Numbered from the stretch's first letter, positions 50,291-59,248 are shown. The stretch: 64,000 bases of DNA from JAVJSF01 sp040219555 (GCA_040219555.1 JAVJSF010000006.1:186001-250000), one strand, 5' to 3'. The notes: generated by a model from the letters alone, not told the origin. A program made the numbers and translations.

Positions 50291-50914
50291 TCAGGACAGG
50301 TAGAAGTACAGCGCGTAGAGCAGCTCGACGGCCGGGCTGGACGTGTGGACGGTCACATCCGAGGGCACCGTCAGCAGCGCGTCGGAGTAGTTGAAGATGA
50401 TCTTCACGCCGTCGGCGACCAGATCGTCGGCCACCAGTTGCGCGGACTCGCCCGGCACCGCCAGGACCCCCACCATGATCCCCTCGTTGGCCACCACCTC
50501 GGGGAGCTCGTCGTAGTGGCGGACCGTGATGTCCCCGATCCGCATGCCCACGCGGTCGGAGTCCACGTCGAACATGGCGGAGATCCGGAAGCCGTGGTCG
50601 GCGAACACGCCCGAGCTCGCGATGGCCTGACCGAGGTTGCCGGCACCGAAGAGGGCGATGTTGTGCTGGCCCGAGGTCCGCAGGATCTTGCGGATCTGGT
50701 CGATCAGCGAGTCGATGTCATAGCCCACCCCCCGCTTGCCGAACTTGCCGAATCCGGACAGGTCGCGGCGGATCTGCGTGGGGTTGACGTTCGTGTACTC
50801 CGAGATCGCCTGGGAGGAGATGCTGGTCTTGCCCATCTTCTTGGACTGGGTCAGCACCTGCAGATAGCGCGAGAGACGCGCCGCGACGCCCAGCGTGAGC
50901 CTGTCGCTGGCCAT
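50291..50914 (-). CDS. rex: Redox-sensing transcriptional repressor Rex
   Basis: The product is 207 aa from ATG 50914 (GTG 50926 possible). The winged-helix part has LSRYLQVLTQSKKMGKTSIS, TNVNPTQIRRDLSGFGKFGK, and the Rossmann part HNIALFGAGNLGQAI and FDVDSDRVG for NADH. Rex represses respiratory and fermentative genes when NADH is low. A Rex-like TTGTGA-N6-CGACAA site overlaps its own -10, so autorepression is likely. Confidence 0.95.
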   Translation of the reverse strand: MASDRLTLGVAARLSRYLQVLTQSKKMGKTSISSQAISEYTNVNPTQIRRDLSGFGKFGKRGVGYDIDSLIDQIRKILRTSGQHNIALFGAGNLGQAIASSGVFADHGFRISAMFDVDSDRVGMRIGDITVRHYDELPEVVANEGIMVGVLAVPGESAQLVADDLVADGVKIIFNYSDALLTVPSDVTVHTSSPAVELLYALYFYLS

Positions 50915-50941
50915 GGTCAGAGGCACCTCTCGGCCGGAGTT

Positions 50942-50987
50942 TGTGACACGTCCGACAAGTTACGACCTCGGGCACGTGCCACGCAAG
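50942..50987 (-). promoter_or_regulatory. rex promoter with an overlapping Rex-like operator
   Basis: Minus-strand TTGCGT (50987-50982), 18-bp spacer, TAACTT (50963-50958) form the promoter. TTGTGA-N6-CGACAA (50942-50959) overlaps the -10 and transcript start; it is close to the Rex consensus TTGTGAAN4TTCACAA in its first half and 5 of 6 in the outer bases of the second. Confidence 0.55.
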
Positions 50988-51041
50988 TGACAGACGCTAC
51001 TTTCGCCGGGAACGGCGACGTGCCGACCCCCTCGGGGGCGG

Positions 51042-53570
51042 TCAGCCGATCGCCACCACGCCGCTGGTGCGCCGCAGCACCGTCCCGTCGGCGGCGGTGG
51101 CCCGCACGCGCACGCGGTACCGGCCCGGCGCCACGTCGGCGCCGTCCGAACCCCGCGCCGACACGAGCACGCGGTAGGTACCCGCGGGCCAGGCGCCGGG
51201 CTGACGGGTGCCGAGCACCGGTACGGGGGCCTCGCCGTCCGCGGGCATCAGCACGACGCGGAGATCCGAGAGGACCCTGCCCACCACGCGGTCCTCCACC
51301 CGGGCCAGACGTCCCACCCGCACGATCACCTCGGCCCGGTCGCCGGCGCGGCGGACCTCCGGCCGGCCCAGCGCAGCGGAGACGCTCGCCGCGATGCGCA
51401 CCGGCACCAGCGGCGCCTGCCCGAGGACGGTGCCCCCACGGGTCTCGCGGACCACCAGCGTGCCGCGGGCGCCCCGGGGGACGACGGCGCCGACCGCGCG
51501 CGCGCCGCCGGCGGGCAGGCGTCCGCCGAGGCGCAGCGTGCGCTCCGCGCCGTCGGCCGCGCGCAGGGCCACCCTGAAGTCGAGCGGTCGATCCGTGAGG
51601 TTGCGGACGGTCATGTCGATGCGGCGCGCGGCGCCATCGCCCACCGGGCGGGCGTGGACCACCGCGGGCTCGACGGCCACGCGGGCGCCGGCCGGCGGCC
51701 CCAGCGCCCCCGCACCCTGCGCCACCACCGGGACCCCGGGCAGCGGGGCGGCGCCCTGGACGATCAGCGAGCGCACCGCGGCCGGCCCCAGACCGGGCCG
51801 CTCGGTCCGCAGGCGGGCCACGAGCGCCGCTGCGCGGGCCGCCGAGGCGCTGGTGCCCGTGAGCGTGCCGGTGCGCGCCAGACCATCCGCGCCGCGGCCG
51901 GGCAGCGGAGCCTCCACCGCGATGCCCGGCGCCAGGATCTCGGGCTTCTGGAGCCCGGCCGCCGTGGGACCGGTACTCGAGAAGGCCGCCACGGCGGGAC
52001 CGGCCGCGCGCGTCTCCCCCGCTCCGGACAGCGACAGGCGCAGGTCGGCACGGCTGCGCACGAGGCCGGCGAGACCCTCGCCCTGCCCGGGCCCGACTCC
52101 CACGACGGGGATGGGCAGGTCGCCGTCGCCACCCGAGATGGCGAAGGTGCCGGCGTCGCGGTCCCAGACCAGCAGGGCGCGCGCCCCGGCGGCGGCGGCA
52201 CGGTGGGCCAGCACGTGCAGGTTCTCCCCGCCGCGGGCCACCACAACTGCCGCACCGCTGACGCGGCTCTCCCCCGCCTCGTCGCGGAACTCGGCATCGT
52301 CCGCACCCGTCAGCAGGCCCGCCGGCCCGTCCAGCAGCACGGCCGGGAGGTCGCCGTCGGCGACGGGGCCGCCCACCAGCGGCAGGTCGTCCAGACGGGC
52401 GGCGGCGGCGCCGAGGGAGACGGTGAGATCCACCAGGCCCCCCGACGGGCGCGAGGCGAGGGCACCAACGGTCAGCGCGGCGGGGGCGGCCGCCGGCCCC
52501 CCCACCGATCCCGGCAGCGTGAGGGTGGGTCCGTCGTTCCCGGCCGCGGCGACCACCGACACCCCGAGGCCGTCCGCGACGTCGATGGCGTCGTTCAGGG
52601 GGTCGCGGCCCGCACCGGTGAAGCCGGCCGACAGTGCGATGAGCACGATGTCGGCCGCGTCGCCGGGGTCGCCGTCGCCGTCGGGGTCGACGGAGCGCTC
52701 GAGCGCCATCAGCACCCGGTCGGTGCGGGCCAGCGGGCGCAGGCGCCCGCCCACCGGCTCGGTGGCCACCACGCGGTGAACGATCACGCGCGGGCGCTCG
52801 GCGGGCGCCAGATCCGAGATCGCGGGCGAGCCCAGCAGCACGCCCACCACCTGCGTCCCGTGGGCCTCGGTGAGCACCGCGTCGGACGGGATCCGGGGAT
52901 CGGCGTCACCGTCCACCAGGTCGAGTCCGCCGAGGATGGGGAACGTGGGGCCCATGCCGCCGCCGAGCGCCGGGTGGCTGGGATCGATCCCCGCATCCAG
53001 CACGGCCACGCGCACCGCACGGCCCGACGGGCGCCCCACGGGGGCCGGCGTCGCGGCCGAGCCCGGCTCCGCGCCGGGCGGCGGCCCGGGGTCCGCCTGG
53101 GCCGGCGCGAGGAAGCCCACCGGCACCACCGCCTGCACGCCTGCCACCCGGGCCAGCGCCTCGGTGCCGCCGGCGGGCAGCGCGACGCTCATGGTGTTGG
53201 CCACGACCGCGGTGCGGTGGGTCACCACGGCGCCCAGGTCGGCCAGCACGCGCTCCACGGCGCCCTGCTGCTCCTCGATGTCGGCCAGCGCCTGGGCCCG
53301 GCGCGCGGCGGGCACCGATCCGGCGGGCGGCGCATCGAGCACCAGGATCAGGCTCTCGGTGTCGCCCGGTCGCGGGCGCAGCGGCGAGCGGTGGGCCTCC
53401 AGCAGGTCGCGCCACCCCGCGGCGGCGTCCAGGCGCTCGGCCGCCTCCGCGGGGGCCGGGACGGTCTCCTGCGCGGCGGCCCCGCCGGCACCGGCCATCG
53501 CCACGATCGCGGCGACACCGAGGGCGGCGGCCAGCCGGGGCCGGCCGCGGTGAATCCGGCCCGCGCTCAC
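51042..53570 (-). CDS. Secreted subtilisin-like (S8) serine protease
   Basis: The product is 842 aa with a signal peptide (to about residue 35) and an N-terminal propeptide-like domain. The catalytic triad is intact: Asp in VAVLDAGIDPSHP, His in EAHGTQVVG, Asn in AAAGNDGP, Ser in TGTSASAARA. A PA-type insert (about 380-510) lies between His and Ser. After the domain, two or three beta-sandwich modules (about 610-842) probably help targeting. GTG 53570 overlaps the tsaD stop, so it is the last gene of the t6A operon. Confidence 0.9.
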   Translation of the reverse strand: MSAGRIHRGRPRLAAALGVAAIVAMAGAGGAAAQETVPAPAEAAERLDAAAGWRDLLEAHRSPLRPRPGDTESLILVLDAPPAGSVPAARRAQALADIEEQQGAVERVLADLGAVVTHRTAVVANTMSVALPAGGTEALARVAGVQAVVPVGFLAPAQADPGPPPGAEPGSAATPAPVGRPSGRAVRVAVLDAGIDPSHPALGGGMGPTFPILGGLDLVDGDADPRIPSDAVLTEAHGTQVVGVLLGSPAISDLAPAERPRVIVHRVVATEPVGGRLRPLARTDRVLMALERSVDPDGDGDPGDAADIVLIALSAGFTGAGRDPLNDAIDVADGLGVSVVAAAGNDGPTLTLPGSVGGPAAAPAALTVGALASRPSGGLVDLTVSLGAAAARLDDLPLVGGPVADGDLPAVLLDGPAGLLTGADDAEFRDEAGESRVSGAAVVVARGGENLHVLAHRAAAAGARALLVWDRDAGTFAISGGDGDLPIPVVGVGPGQGEGLAGLVRSRADLRLSLSGAGETRAAGPAVAAFSSTGPTAAGLQKPEILAPGIAVEAPLPGRGADGLARTGTLTGTSASAARAAALVARLRTERPGLGPAAVRSLIVQGAAPLPGVPVVAQGAGALGPPAGARVAVEPAVVHARPVGDGAARRIDMTVRNLTDRPLDFRVALRAADGAERTLRLGGRLPAGGARAVGAVVPRGARGTLVVRETRGGTVLGQAPLVPVRIAASVSAALGRPEVRRAGDRAEVIVRVGRLARVEDRVVGRVLSDLRVVLMPADGEAPVPVLGTRQPGAWPAGTYRVLVSARGSDGADVAPGRYRVRVRATAADGTVLRRTSGVVAIG

Positions 53571-54580
53571 GCGGCGATCCCGCCCGGCGGGGCCGTGGGC
53601 ATGGCGTCAACGCCCAGGTATCCGGGCCAGGCGATGGGGGGAGCGAACTGGGCGGCGGCGCCGATCATCGCTGCATTATCGGTGCAGAGGGCCATCTCCG
53701 GAACCGCGACGCGCAGATCGTGCTCGGCGGCCCGCGCCGACACCAGTTCGCGCAGGCGGCCATTGGCCGCCACGCCGCCCCCCAGCGCGACCGCCGGAAC
53801 CCCGTGGTCGACCGCCGCCTCCACGAGGCGGTCGGCCAGCGGGCGCAGCACGGCCTCCTGGTAGGAGGCGGCCAGATCGGCCCGCTCGGCGTCGGTCGGC
53901 GCGTCCGGGCGCTCGCGCACGGCGTAGAGCAGGGCGGTCTTGACCCCGGCGAACGAGAAGTCGCGCCGTCCGCGCCCGGCCAGTCCCACGGGGAAGCGGT
54001 GGGCCGTGCGGTCGCCCTCGCGGGCCAGGCGCTCCAGGGCCGGGCCGCCGGGGTAGCCCAGGCCCAGCAGGCGCGCGCCCTTGTCGATGGCCTCGCCCGC
54101 CGCATCGTCGATGGTCTGCCCCAGGGGCTCGGGGTCGGCCATGTGGCGCACCAGGTCCAGGCGGGTGTGCCCGCCCGAGGCGACCAGGCTCACGAACGGC
54201 GGGTCCAGCGCCACCGGATCCAGCCACGCGGCGCAGATGTGACCGTGCAGGTGGTCGACCATGATCAGCGGTAGACCCGCGCCGTACGCCAGCGCCTTGG
54301 CCGTGGCGACACCCACCAGCAGGGCCCCGATCAGGCCGGGCCGCTGGGTGACGGCCACCGCGTCCACATCGCGCAGGCCGATGCCGGCCTGGCCCAGCGC
54401 ACGCTCGACCACCGCATTCACGGTGCCGAGGTGATGGCGCGCGGCGACCTCGGGCACCACCCCGCCGTACGGCGCGTGGAGGTCGGCCTGGGAGGCCACC
54501 ACGCCCGACACGACCGTGCGCCCGTCCACCACGGCGGCGGCGGTCTCATCGCAGGAGGTCTCGATGGCCAGCACCCTCAC
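53567..54580 (-). CDS. tsaD: tRNA N6-adenosine threonylcarbamoyltransferase
   Basis: The product is 337 aa. LAIETSCDETAAAVVD, then HHLGTVNAVVERAL, VDHLHGHICAAWL (metal-binding HxxxH), SLVASGGHTRLDL and LGLGYPGGPALERLA are diagnostic. TsaD transfers the threonylcarbamoyl group to A37 with TsaB and TsaE. GTG 54580 overlaps rimI by 4 bp. Confidence 0.95.
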   Translation of the reverse strand: MRVLAIETSCDETAAAVVDGRTVVSGVVASQADLHAPYGGVVPEVAARHHLGTVNAVVERALGQAGIGLRDVDAVAVTQRPGLIGALLVGVATAKALAYGAGLPLIMVDHLHGHICAAWLDPVALDPPFVSLVASGGHTRLDLVRHMADPEPLGQTIDDAAGEAIDKGARLLGLGYPGGPALERLAREGDRTAHRFPVGLAGRGRRDFSFAGVKTALLYAVRERPDAPTDAERADLAASYQEAVLRPLADRLVEAAVDHGVPAVALGGGVAANGRLRELVSARAAEHDLRVAVPEMALCTDNAAMIGAAAQFAPPIAWPGYLGVDAMPTAPPGGIAA

Positions 54581-55023
54581 GGCTCGCCCCCGCGCCACAT
54601 GACCAGCGCGTCCTCGCCGTTGTCGGAGTAGTAGCCGCGGCGCACGCCATGGTCCTCGAAGCCGAGGCTCTCGTAGAGGCGGATCGCCGGTGCGTTGGAG
54701 ACGCGTACCTCCAGGGTGTAGCCCAGGTGCGGATGACGGTCACCGCGCACGAACATCTCGTTCATGAGCGCGCGGCCGATCCCTCGGCGGCGCGCGCTCT
54801 CGCGCACCGTCACGTTCAGTATGTGCCACACATCGGCATAACGCGTCACGAAGATGTAACCCTGGACGTGCGTCGCTTCGACCGACACCAGGTGGATCGA
54901 CTCGGGGCGGCTCACCTCGGCGGCGAACATGGCACGTGGCCAGGGCACCGCGGCGGTGGCGGCCTCGATGGCCACCACCTGCGCCAGGTCGGGCCCGCGC
55001 ATGTCGCGCACGCGCGGCCCCAC
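54577..55023 (-). CDS. rimI: Ribosomal protein S18-alanine N-acetyltransferase-like GNAT
   Basis: The product is 148 aa from GTG 55023, chosen to keep about ten residues before LAQVVAIEAA; starts at 55002, 55011 and 55056 are also possible. GNAT motifs: LNVTVRESARRRGIGRALMN binds acetyl-CoA, NAPAIRLYESLGFEDHGVRRGYY is motif B. Its place between tsaB and tsaD matches the common rimI-tsa cluster. GTGA overlap with tsaD. Confidence 0.88.
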   Translation of the reverse strand: MGPRVRDMRGPDLAQVVAIEAATAAVPWPRAMFAAEVSRPESIHLVSVEATHVQGYIFVTRYADVWHILNVTVRESARRRGIGRALMNEMFVRGDRHPHLGYTLEVRVSNAPAIRLYESLGFEDHGVRRGYYSDNGEDALVMWRGGEP

Positions 55024-55042
55024 GTCCCCGGCCGGGGTCCGC

Positions 55043-55765
55043 CTACCGCGGGCCACCGGCCTCCAGTGCCGCCACGCGGTTGACCTCGGCGTCGGGCAGG
55101 CGCGCGTAGACGGGACGGGCGGGCACCCCCGCACCGGCCTCCACCCGTACCCCGAGGAGGGCGGCGCGCAGACGATGGCCGGGCGATGCCTGATGCAGCA
55201 CCGGCACGCCGGCCCGGGCGAAGGCGTCGCCCGCGGCGTCCACCCCCGGCCCGCCCACCGCGGCGGGGGTGCCCAGCGACGCCACGCGGCCGGCCAGGTC
55301 GTCCGGGGCGAGGGCGAGCGGCGGGACGAGCGTCGTCAGGTCCGCGCCGGGCCCCACGCGATAGGCCGCGCAGAACAGTTCCCGGCGGCGGGCGTCGAGC
55401 ACCGGCACCACCACCTCGGCCCCGGGCTCGGCCTGGGCGATCCCCAGCGCCAGCGCCTCGAGCGAGTGCGCCCCCACCACCGGGATCCCGAGCGACTGTC
55501 CCAGCCCGAGCGCCGTGGCCAGCCCGATGCGAAGGCCGGTGAACCCACCCGGGCCGACCCCGACGACGATGCGGCCCAGGTCGCCGGCGTCCATGCCCAG
55601 GGCGCCCAGCAGGCCGTGACCCACCTCGAGCACGCGGCGCCCCGCGCCCGACTCGGGCGCCAGCCACAGTTCGGCCACGGAGACCGCGCCGTCCAGGATC
55701 GCCGCGCTCGGGCTGGCCGTGGCGGTGTCGAGCGCGAGGGTGATCAGGTCGAGGGCTCCAGACAC
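55043..55765 (-). CDS. tsaB: tRNA t6A modification protein TsaB
   Basis: The product is 240 aa, an ASKHA-fold partner of TsaD without its own catalysis: LITLALDTATASPSAAIL, GRIVVGVGPGGFTGLRIGLATA and VPVLDARRRELFCAAY. It is a scaffold for TsaD and TsaE. GTG 55765 lies inside the end of tsaE (22-bp overlap). Typical length. Confidence 0.93.
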   Translation of the reverse strand: MSGALDLITLALDTATASPSAAILDGAVSVAELWLAPESGAGRRVLEVGHGLLGALGMDAGDLGRIVVGVGPGGFTGLRIGLATALGLGQSLGIPVVGAHSLEALALGIAQAEPGAEVVVPVLDARRRELFCAAYRVGPGADLTTLVPPLALAPDDLAGRVASLGTPAAVGGPGVDAAGDAFARAGVPVLHQASPGHRLRAALLGVRVEAGAGVPARPVYARLPDAEVNRVAALEAGGPR

Positions 55766-56199
55766 GCGGCCATCGCGTGGTCGTGGGCGCTCAAATGTAC
55801 CAACCGCCGGTCCCCGCCCCCGTGCTCCAGGCGGATGGTGACGCGCGGCGCCGGCAGAGCGTGGGCGATGGCCTCAGGCCACTCCACGAACGCCACCGCG
55901 CCCGCCACCGCGTCGGCCAGCAACTCGGCGTCCTCGTCGTCGACCCCTCCGGCCATGCGGTAGGCGTCCAGGTGCGCCACGGGCACACGGCCGCGGTGCA
56001 GTTGCACCACCGTGAAGGTGGGGCTGGGCATCGGGCCCTCCACGCCCAGCGCGCGGCCGGCGGCCCGCACCAGGGTGGACTTGCCGGCACCGAGATCGCC
56101 GAGCAGGAACACCACGTCCCCGGGCGCCAGGCAGGCGGCCAGGGCGGCCCCGATGGCCTCGGTCTCCTCCGGGCCGGCGCTGCGGCGGACCGTGGTCAG
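55744..56199 (-). CDS. tsaE: tRNA t6A ATPase TsaE, apparent CTG start
   Basis: The product is 151 aa. Walker A LLGDLGAGKSTLV, then PTFTVVQLHRG and VAHLDAYRM are diagnostic. The first ATG/GTG in frame (56115) would delete SAGPEETEAIGAALAACLAP, which matches the conserved N-terminal helix of TsaE. No ATG, GTG or TTG lies upstream; the only NTG that restores it is CTG 56199, overlapping the udg TGA as CTGA. GGGG lies 5 nt before it. The resulting length is normal for TsaE. Compare the same arrangement at 7946. Confidence 0.88.
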   Translation of the reverse strand: MTTVRRSAGPEETEAIGAALAACLAPGDVVFLLGDLGAGKSTLVRAAGRALGVEGPMPSPTFTVVQLHRGRVPVAHLDAYRMAGGVDDEDAELLADAVAGAVAFVEWPEAIAHALPAPRVTIRLEHGGGDRRLVHLSAHDHAMAACLEPST

Positions 56200-56939
56200 A
56201 ACAGCCCCAGCTGGACGTCGTCGGGCGGATCACCCTGGCGGGCCGGCGCCGGCGCCTCCCCGGCCCCCGATGCGGGCCGCGGGGGCGGGGCCTCCCCCGG
56301 CTCCTGCGGCTCCCCCGGCTCGTCCGCCGGCGGGGCCGTGCCGGCGCGCTCGGCGCGCACCTGCTCCATGAGGGCCGGGATCCGCGCGAAATCCTCCTCC
56401 AGGGTCCCCATGGTGGCGCGGGCGTACAGGGCCGCGGCGGGGTGGAACAGCGGGTACAGCATCACCTGGCGCCCGCCGATGGCGATGGGCAACTCGCAGC
56501 CGTGCACCCGGCTGATCCCCTCCGGGCGACCCGACAGCAGCTTCGTGGCGAAGTTGCCGAGGGTGCAGACCAGCAGGGGGGCGATCAGCCGGACCTGGCG
56601 GAACAGGTGCGGCTCGCAGGAGGCGATCTCCTCGGGCCGGGGGTCGCGGTTGTCCGGCGGGCGGCACTTGAGGACGTTGGCGATGAAGACCTCCTCGCGG
56701 GCGATCCCGATACCGGCGAGCATCTGTGACAACAACTTGCCCGCCGCGCCAACGAAGGGGACGCCCTGCTGGTCCTCGTGGTAACCGGGGGCCTCGCCCA
56801 CGAACATCAACTCGGCCGCCGGGTCGCCGTCACCGATCACGACGGTGGTGCGCCCCTCGGCCAGGGCGCAGCGGGTGCACCCGGCCACCTCCTCGCGGTG
56901 GTAGCGCTCCAGTGCGGTCGTGTCGGCGTCCGCGCCCAC
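56196..56939 (-). CDS. Family 4/5-type uracil-DNA glycosylase (Fe-S)
   Basis: The product is 247 aa. CTRCALAEGRT and CRPPDNRDPRPEEIASC provide the four Fe-S cysteines; FVGEAPGYHEDQQG is the catalytic motif and LFHPAAAL the second. This is the thermophile/actinobacterial UDG type. A Pro/Gly-rich tail of ~50 residues is added, ending DVQLGLF, possibly a clamp-binding motif (QxxLxLF-like). GTG 56939 has a TAGTCT box 6 nt upstream. Confidence 0.92.
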   Translation of the reverse strand: MGADADTTALERYHREEVAGCTRCALAEGRTTVVIGDGDPAAELMFVGEAPGYHEDQQGVPFVGAAGKLLSQMLAGIGIAREEVFIANVLKCRPPDNRDPRPEEIASCEPHLFRQVRLIAPLLVCTLGNFATKLLSGRPEGISRVHGCELPIAIGGRQVMLYPLFHPAAALYARATMGTLEEDFARIPALMEQVRAERAGTAPPADEPGEPQEPGEAPPPRPASGAGEAPAPARQGDPPDDVQLGLF

Positions 56940-56945
56940 CCGTCC

Positions 56946-56951
56946 AGACTA
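56946..56951 (-). promoter_or_regulatory. -10 element of the udg-tsaE operon
   Basis: TAGTCT on the minus strand ends 6 nt before GTG 56939, with no Shine-Dalgarno: probable leaderless transcript for the udg-tsa operon. Confidence 0.5.
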
Positions 56952-57031
56952 GTGCCACGCGCGGCCGGACCGCCGCGGCGATGCATACGGCACTCATGTG
57001 GACGAACCGGGGGCATCGTGTGACGAACCTG

Positions 57032-57061
57032 TTGTCGCGGGCGGCGCGATCCGGTTATGCT
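57032..57061 (+). promoter_or_regulatory. Promoter of the pan operon
   Basis: TTGTCG (57032-57037), 18-bp spacer, TATGCT (57056-57061). The transcript would begin near 57068 and have a leader of about 150 nt before panC, rich in possible stems (e.g. GGCCGAGGCCGG) but not matching a known element. Confidence 0.5.
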
Positions 57062-57216
57062 CGGCACGCCCCGCGCGGGGCCCGGCATCCGATGCGAGCT
57101 GGAGCACACCGCGACCCCGGGGTTTCCGCACGGATCGGCCGAGGCCGGCCCGTGGTCGTCCGCGCCCGGACCCAGATGCCCACCCGCTCGCACCCCGCAT
57201 ACCGAAGCGCACGCCG

Positions 57217-58077
57217 GTGAAGATCGTCCGCACCGTCGCCGACCTCCGCACCGCGGTGGCGGCCGAGCGGGCCGCGGGACGGCGCATCGCGGTGGTGCCG
57301 ACGATGGGCGCCTTCCACGACGGGCATCTCGCCCTGATGGACCGCGCCGGAGCGGACGAGCACGCCGTGGTGGTGACGCTGTTCGTCAACCCGGCCCAGT
57401 TCGCGCCCACCGATGACCTCTCGCGCTACCCGCGCGACGAGGCGCGCGACGGCGCCCTGGCGGCCGAGCACGGCGCGGCGATCCTCTTCGCTCCGGGCGT
57501 GGACGAGGTCTACCCGCCCGGGTTCGCCACCACCATCGAGGTGGGCGGCCCGGCCGAGGGGCTCGAGGGCGCCACGCGCCCCGGCCACTTCGCCGGCGTG
57601 GCCACCGTGGTGGCCAAGCTGCTGCTGGCGGTACGGCCCCACCGCGCGGTGTTCGGCCAGAAGGATGCGCAGCAGGTGGCCGTCATCCGCCGCCTGATGC
57701 GCGACCTGCACCTGGACGACATCGAGCTGGTGGTGGCCCCCACCACCCGCGAGCCGGACGGGCTGGCCATGAGCAGCCGCAACGCGTACTTGGGGCCCGA
57801 CGACCGCTCGGCCGCCGTGGCCCTCAGCCGCGGCCTCGGCGCCGCGTACGACGCAGCGCGGGCCGGCGAGCTGGCGGGCCCGCGTCTCGAGGCGATGGTG
57901 GCCGACGCCGTCTCCTCCGACCCGCGCTGCGCGCTCGACTACGCCGCGATGGTCGATCCCGAGACCTTCGCCCGCCTGTCCCACCGGGACGGGCCGGCCC
58001 TCCTCGCCGTGGCCGCCCGCGTGGGCCCGGCGCGCCTGATCGACAACATCCTGCTCCCTCCCCCACCCACGGAGTGA
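57217..58077 (+). CDS. panC: Pantothenate synthetase
   Basis: The product is 286 aa. It joins pantoate and beta-alanine with ATP. VVPTMGAFHDGHLALMDRA holds the HxGH motif, VTLFVNPAQFAP, FGQKDAQQVAVIRRL and AMSSRNAYLGPDDR are substrate and ATP motifs. GTG 57217 is the start. Followed directly by panD and panB, so the whole pathway branch is one operon. Confidence 0.95.
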   Translation: MKIVRTVADLRTAVAAERAAGRRIAVVPTMGAFHDGHLALMDRAGADEHAVVVTLFVNPAQFAPTDDLSRYPRDEARDGALAAEHGAAILFAPGVDEVYPPGFATTIEVGGPAEGLEGATRPGHFAGVATVVAKLLLAVRPHRAVFGQKDAQQVAVIRRLMRDLHLDDIELVVAPTTREPDGLAMSSRNAYLGPDDRSAAVALSRGLGAAYDAARAGELAGPRLEAMVADAVSSDPRCALDYAAMVDPETFARLSHRDGPALLAVAARVGPARLIDNILLPPPPTE

Positions 58078-58082
58078 TGACT

Positions 58083-58493
58083 GTGCCACCCCGCACACGC
58101 ACGATGATGAAGAGCAAGATCCACCGGGCGACGGTGACCGATGCCAACCTCAACTACGTGGGCAGCATCACCATCGACACCGAGCTCCTCGAGGCCGCGG
58201 ACATCCGCCCGTACGAGCAGGTGGCGGTGGTCAACATCAACAACGGCGAGCGCTTCGAGACCTACACCATCGAGGGCCGGCCCGGCTCGGGTGACATGTG
58301 CCTGAACGGGGCCGCCGCGCGCCTGGCCCAGCCCGGCGACCTGATCATCGTGATCACCTACGCGCAGTACGACGAGGCCGAGCTGGAGGGCTTCGAGCCC
58401 ACCGTGGTGCACGTGGACGACACCAACCGTGCGGTCCGCGTGGGCCTCGAGTCGGTGCCGATCGCCTGGGAGGGTGGGTCGGCCGCCAGGTGA
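58083..58493 (+). CDS. panD: Aspartate 1-decarboxylase proenzyme
   Basis: The product is 136 aa. PanD makes beta-alanine. The self-cleavage site is visible as NYVGSITID: cleavage before Ser creates the pyruvoyl group. MCLNGAAARLAQPGD is a further signature. GTG 58083 has GGAG 8 nt upstream; starts at 58074 (GTGA overlap with panC) and 58104 (MKSKIHRATV) are alternatives, the last giving the canonical N-terminus. Confidence 0.95.
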   Translation: MPPRTRTMMKSKIHRATVTDANLNYVGSITIDTELLEAADIRPYEQVAVVNINNGERFETYTIEGRPGSGDMCLNGAAARLAQPGDLIIVITYAQYDEAELEGFEPTVVHVDDTNRAVRVGLESVPIAWEGGSAAR

Positions 58494-59248
58494 GCCTCCC
58501 GCTCACGGCCCAGGAGATCCGCGCCCGCAAGGGCGGCGCGCGGCTGGCGATGCTGACGGCCTACGACTATCCCACCGCCCGCGCGCTGGACCTGGCCGGG
58601 CTGGACATCCTCCTGGTGGGCGACAGCCTGGGCGAGGTGGAGCTGGGGTACGACACCACCCGCGCCGTGAGCCCGGAGATGATGGCCCACCACATCCGCG
58701 CGGTGCGCAACGGGGTGCGGCACACGCACATCTGCGGGGACATGGTGGCGGGCAGCTACGCGGACCCGGAGCAGGCGGTCCGGAGCGCGCGGGCGCTGAT
58801 CGCGGCCGGCGCCGACTCGGTGAAGCTCGAGGGTGCCCTGGTCGACCAGGTGGGAGCCATCATCGAGGACGGCATCCCCGTGATGGGCCACGTGGGCCTG
58901 CTCCCCCAGACCGCCGCCGGCTACCGCAGGCACGGCGTCGATCCGGCCGAGGCGCAGCAGATCCTGGACGACGCCCGCGCCCTCGATGCCGCCGGCTGCT
59001 ACGCCGTCGTGATCGAGGCCGTCCCGGCCGAGCTGGCAACCCGCATCACGGCCGCGGTGGGCGCGCCGACGATCGGCATCGCCGCCGGCTCGCAGACCGA
59101 CGGGCAGGTGCTGGTGGTCAGCGACCTCATCGGCCTCTCCGCCGACCCGCCCTCCTTCATCACGCCGCGCGCCAACGTGCACGCGGTGATCGTCCACACC
59201 GCGAGGACCTTCGCCGAGGAGGTCCACGCAGACGGGAGCGCCGCATGA
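58490..59248 (+). CDS. panB: 3-Methyl-2-oxobutanoate hydroxymethyltransferase
   Basis: The product is 252 aa. It makes ketopantoate from ketoisovalerate and methylene-THF. MLTAYDYPTARALD, ILLVGDSLGEVELGY with metal Asp, SVKLEGALVDQV and PVMGHVGLLPQTA are diagnostic. GTG 58490 overlaps the panD stop by 4 bp. folD at 39 kb would supply the one-carbon donor. Confidence 0.95.
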   Translation: MSLPLTAQEIRARKGGARLAMLTAYDYPTARALDLAGLDILLVGDSLGEVELGYDTTRAVSPEMMAHHIRAVRNGVRHTHICGDMVAGSYADPEQAVRSARALIAAGADSVKLEGALVDQVGAIIEDGIPVMGHVGLLPQTAAGYRRHGVDPAEAQQILDDARALDAAGCYAVVIEAVPAELATRITAAVGAPTIGIAAGSQTDGQVLVVSDLIGLSADPPSFITPRANVHAVIVHTARTFAEEVHADGSAA

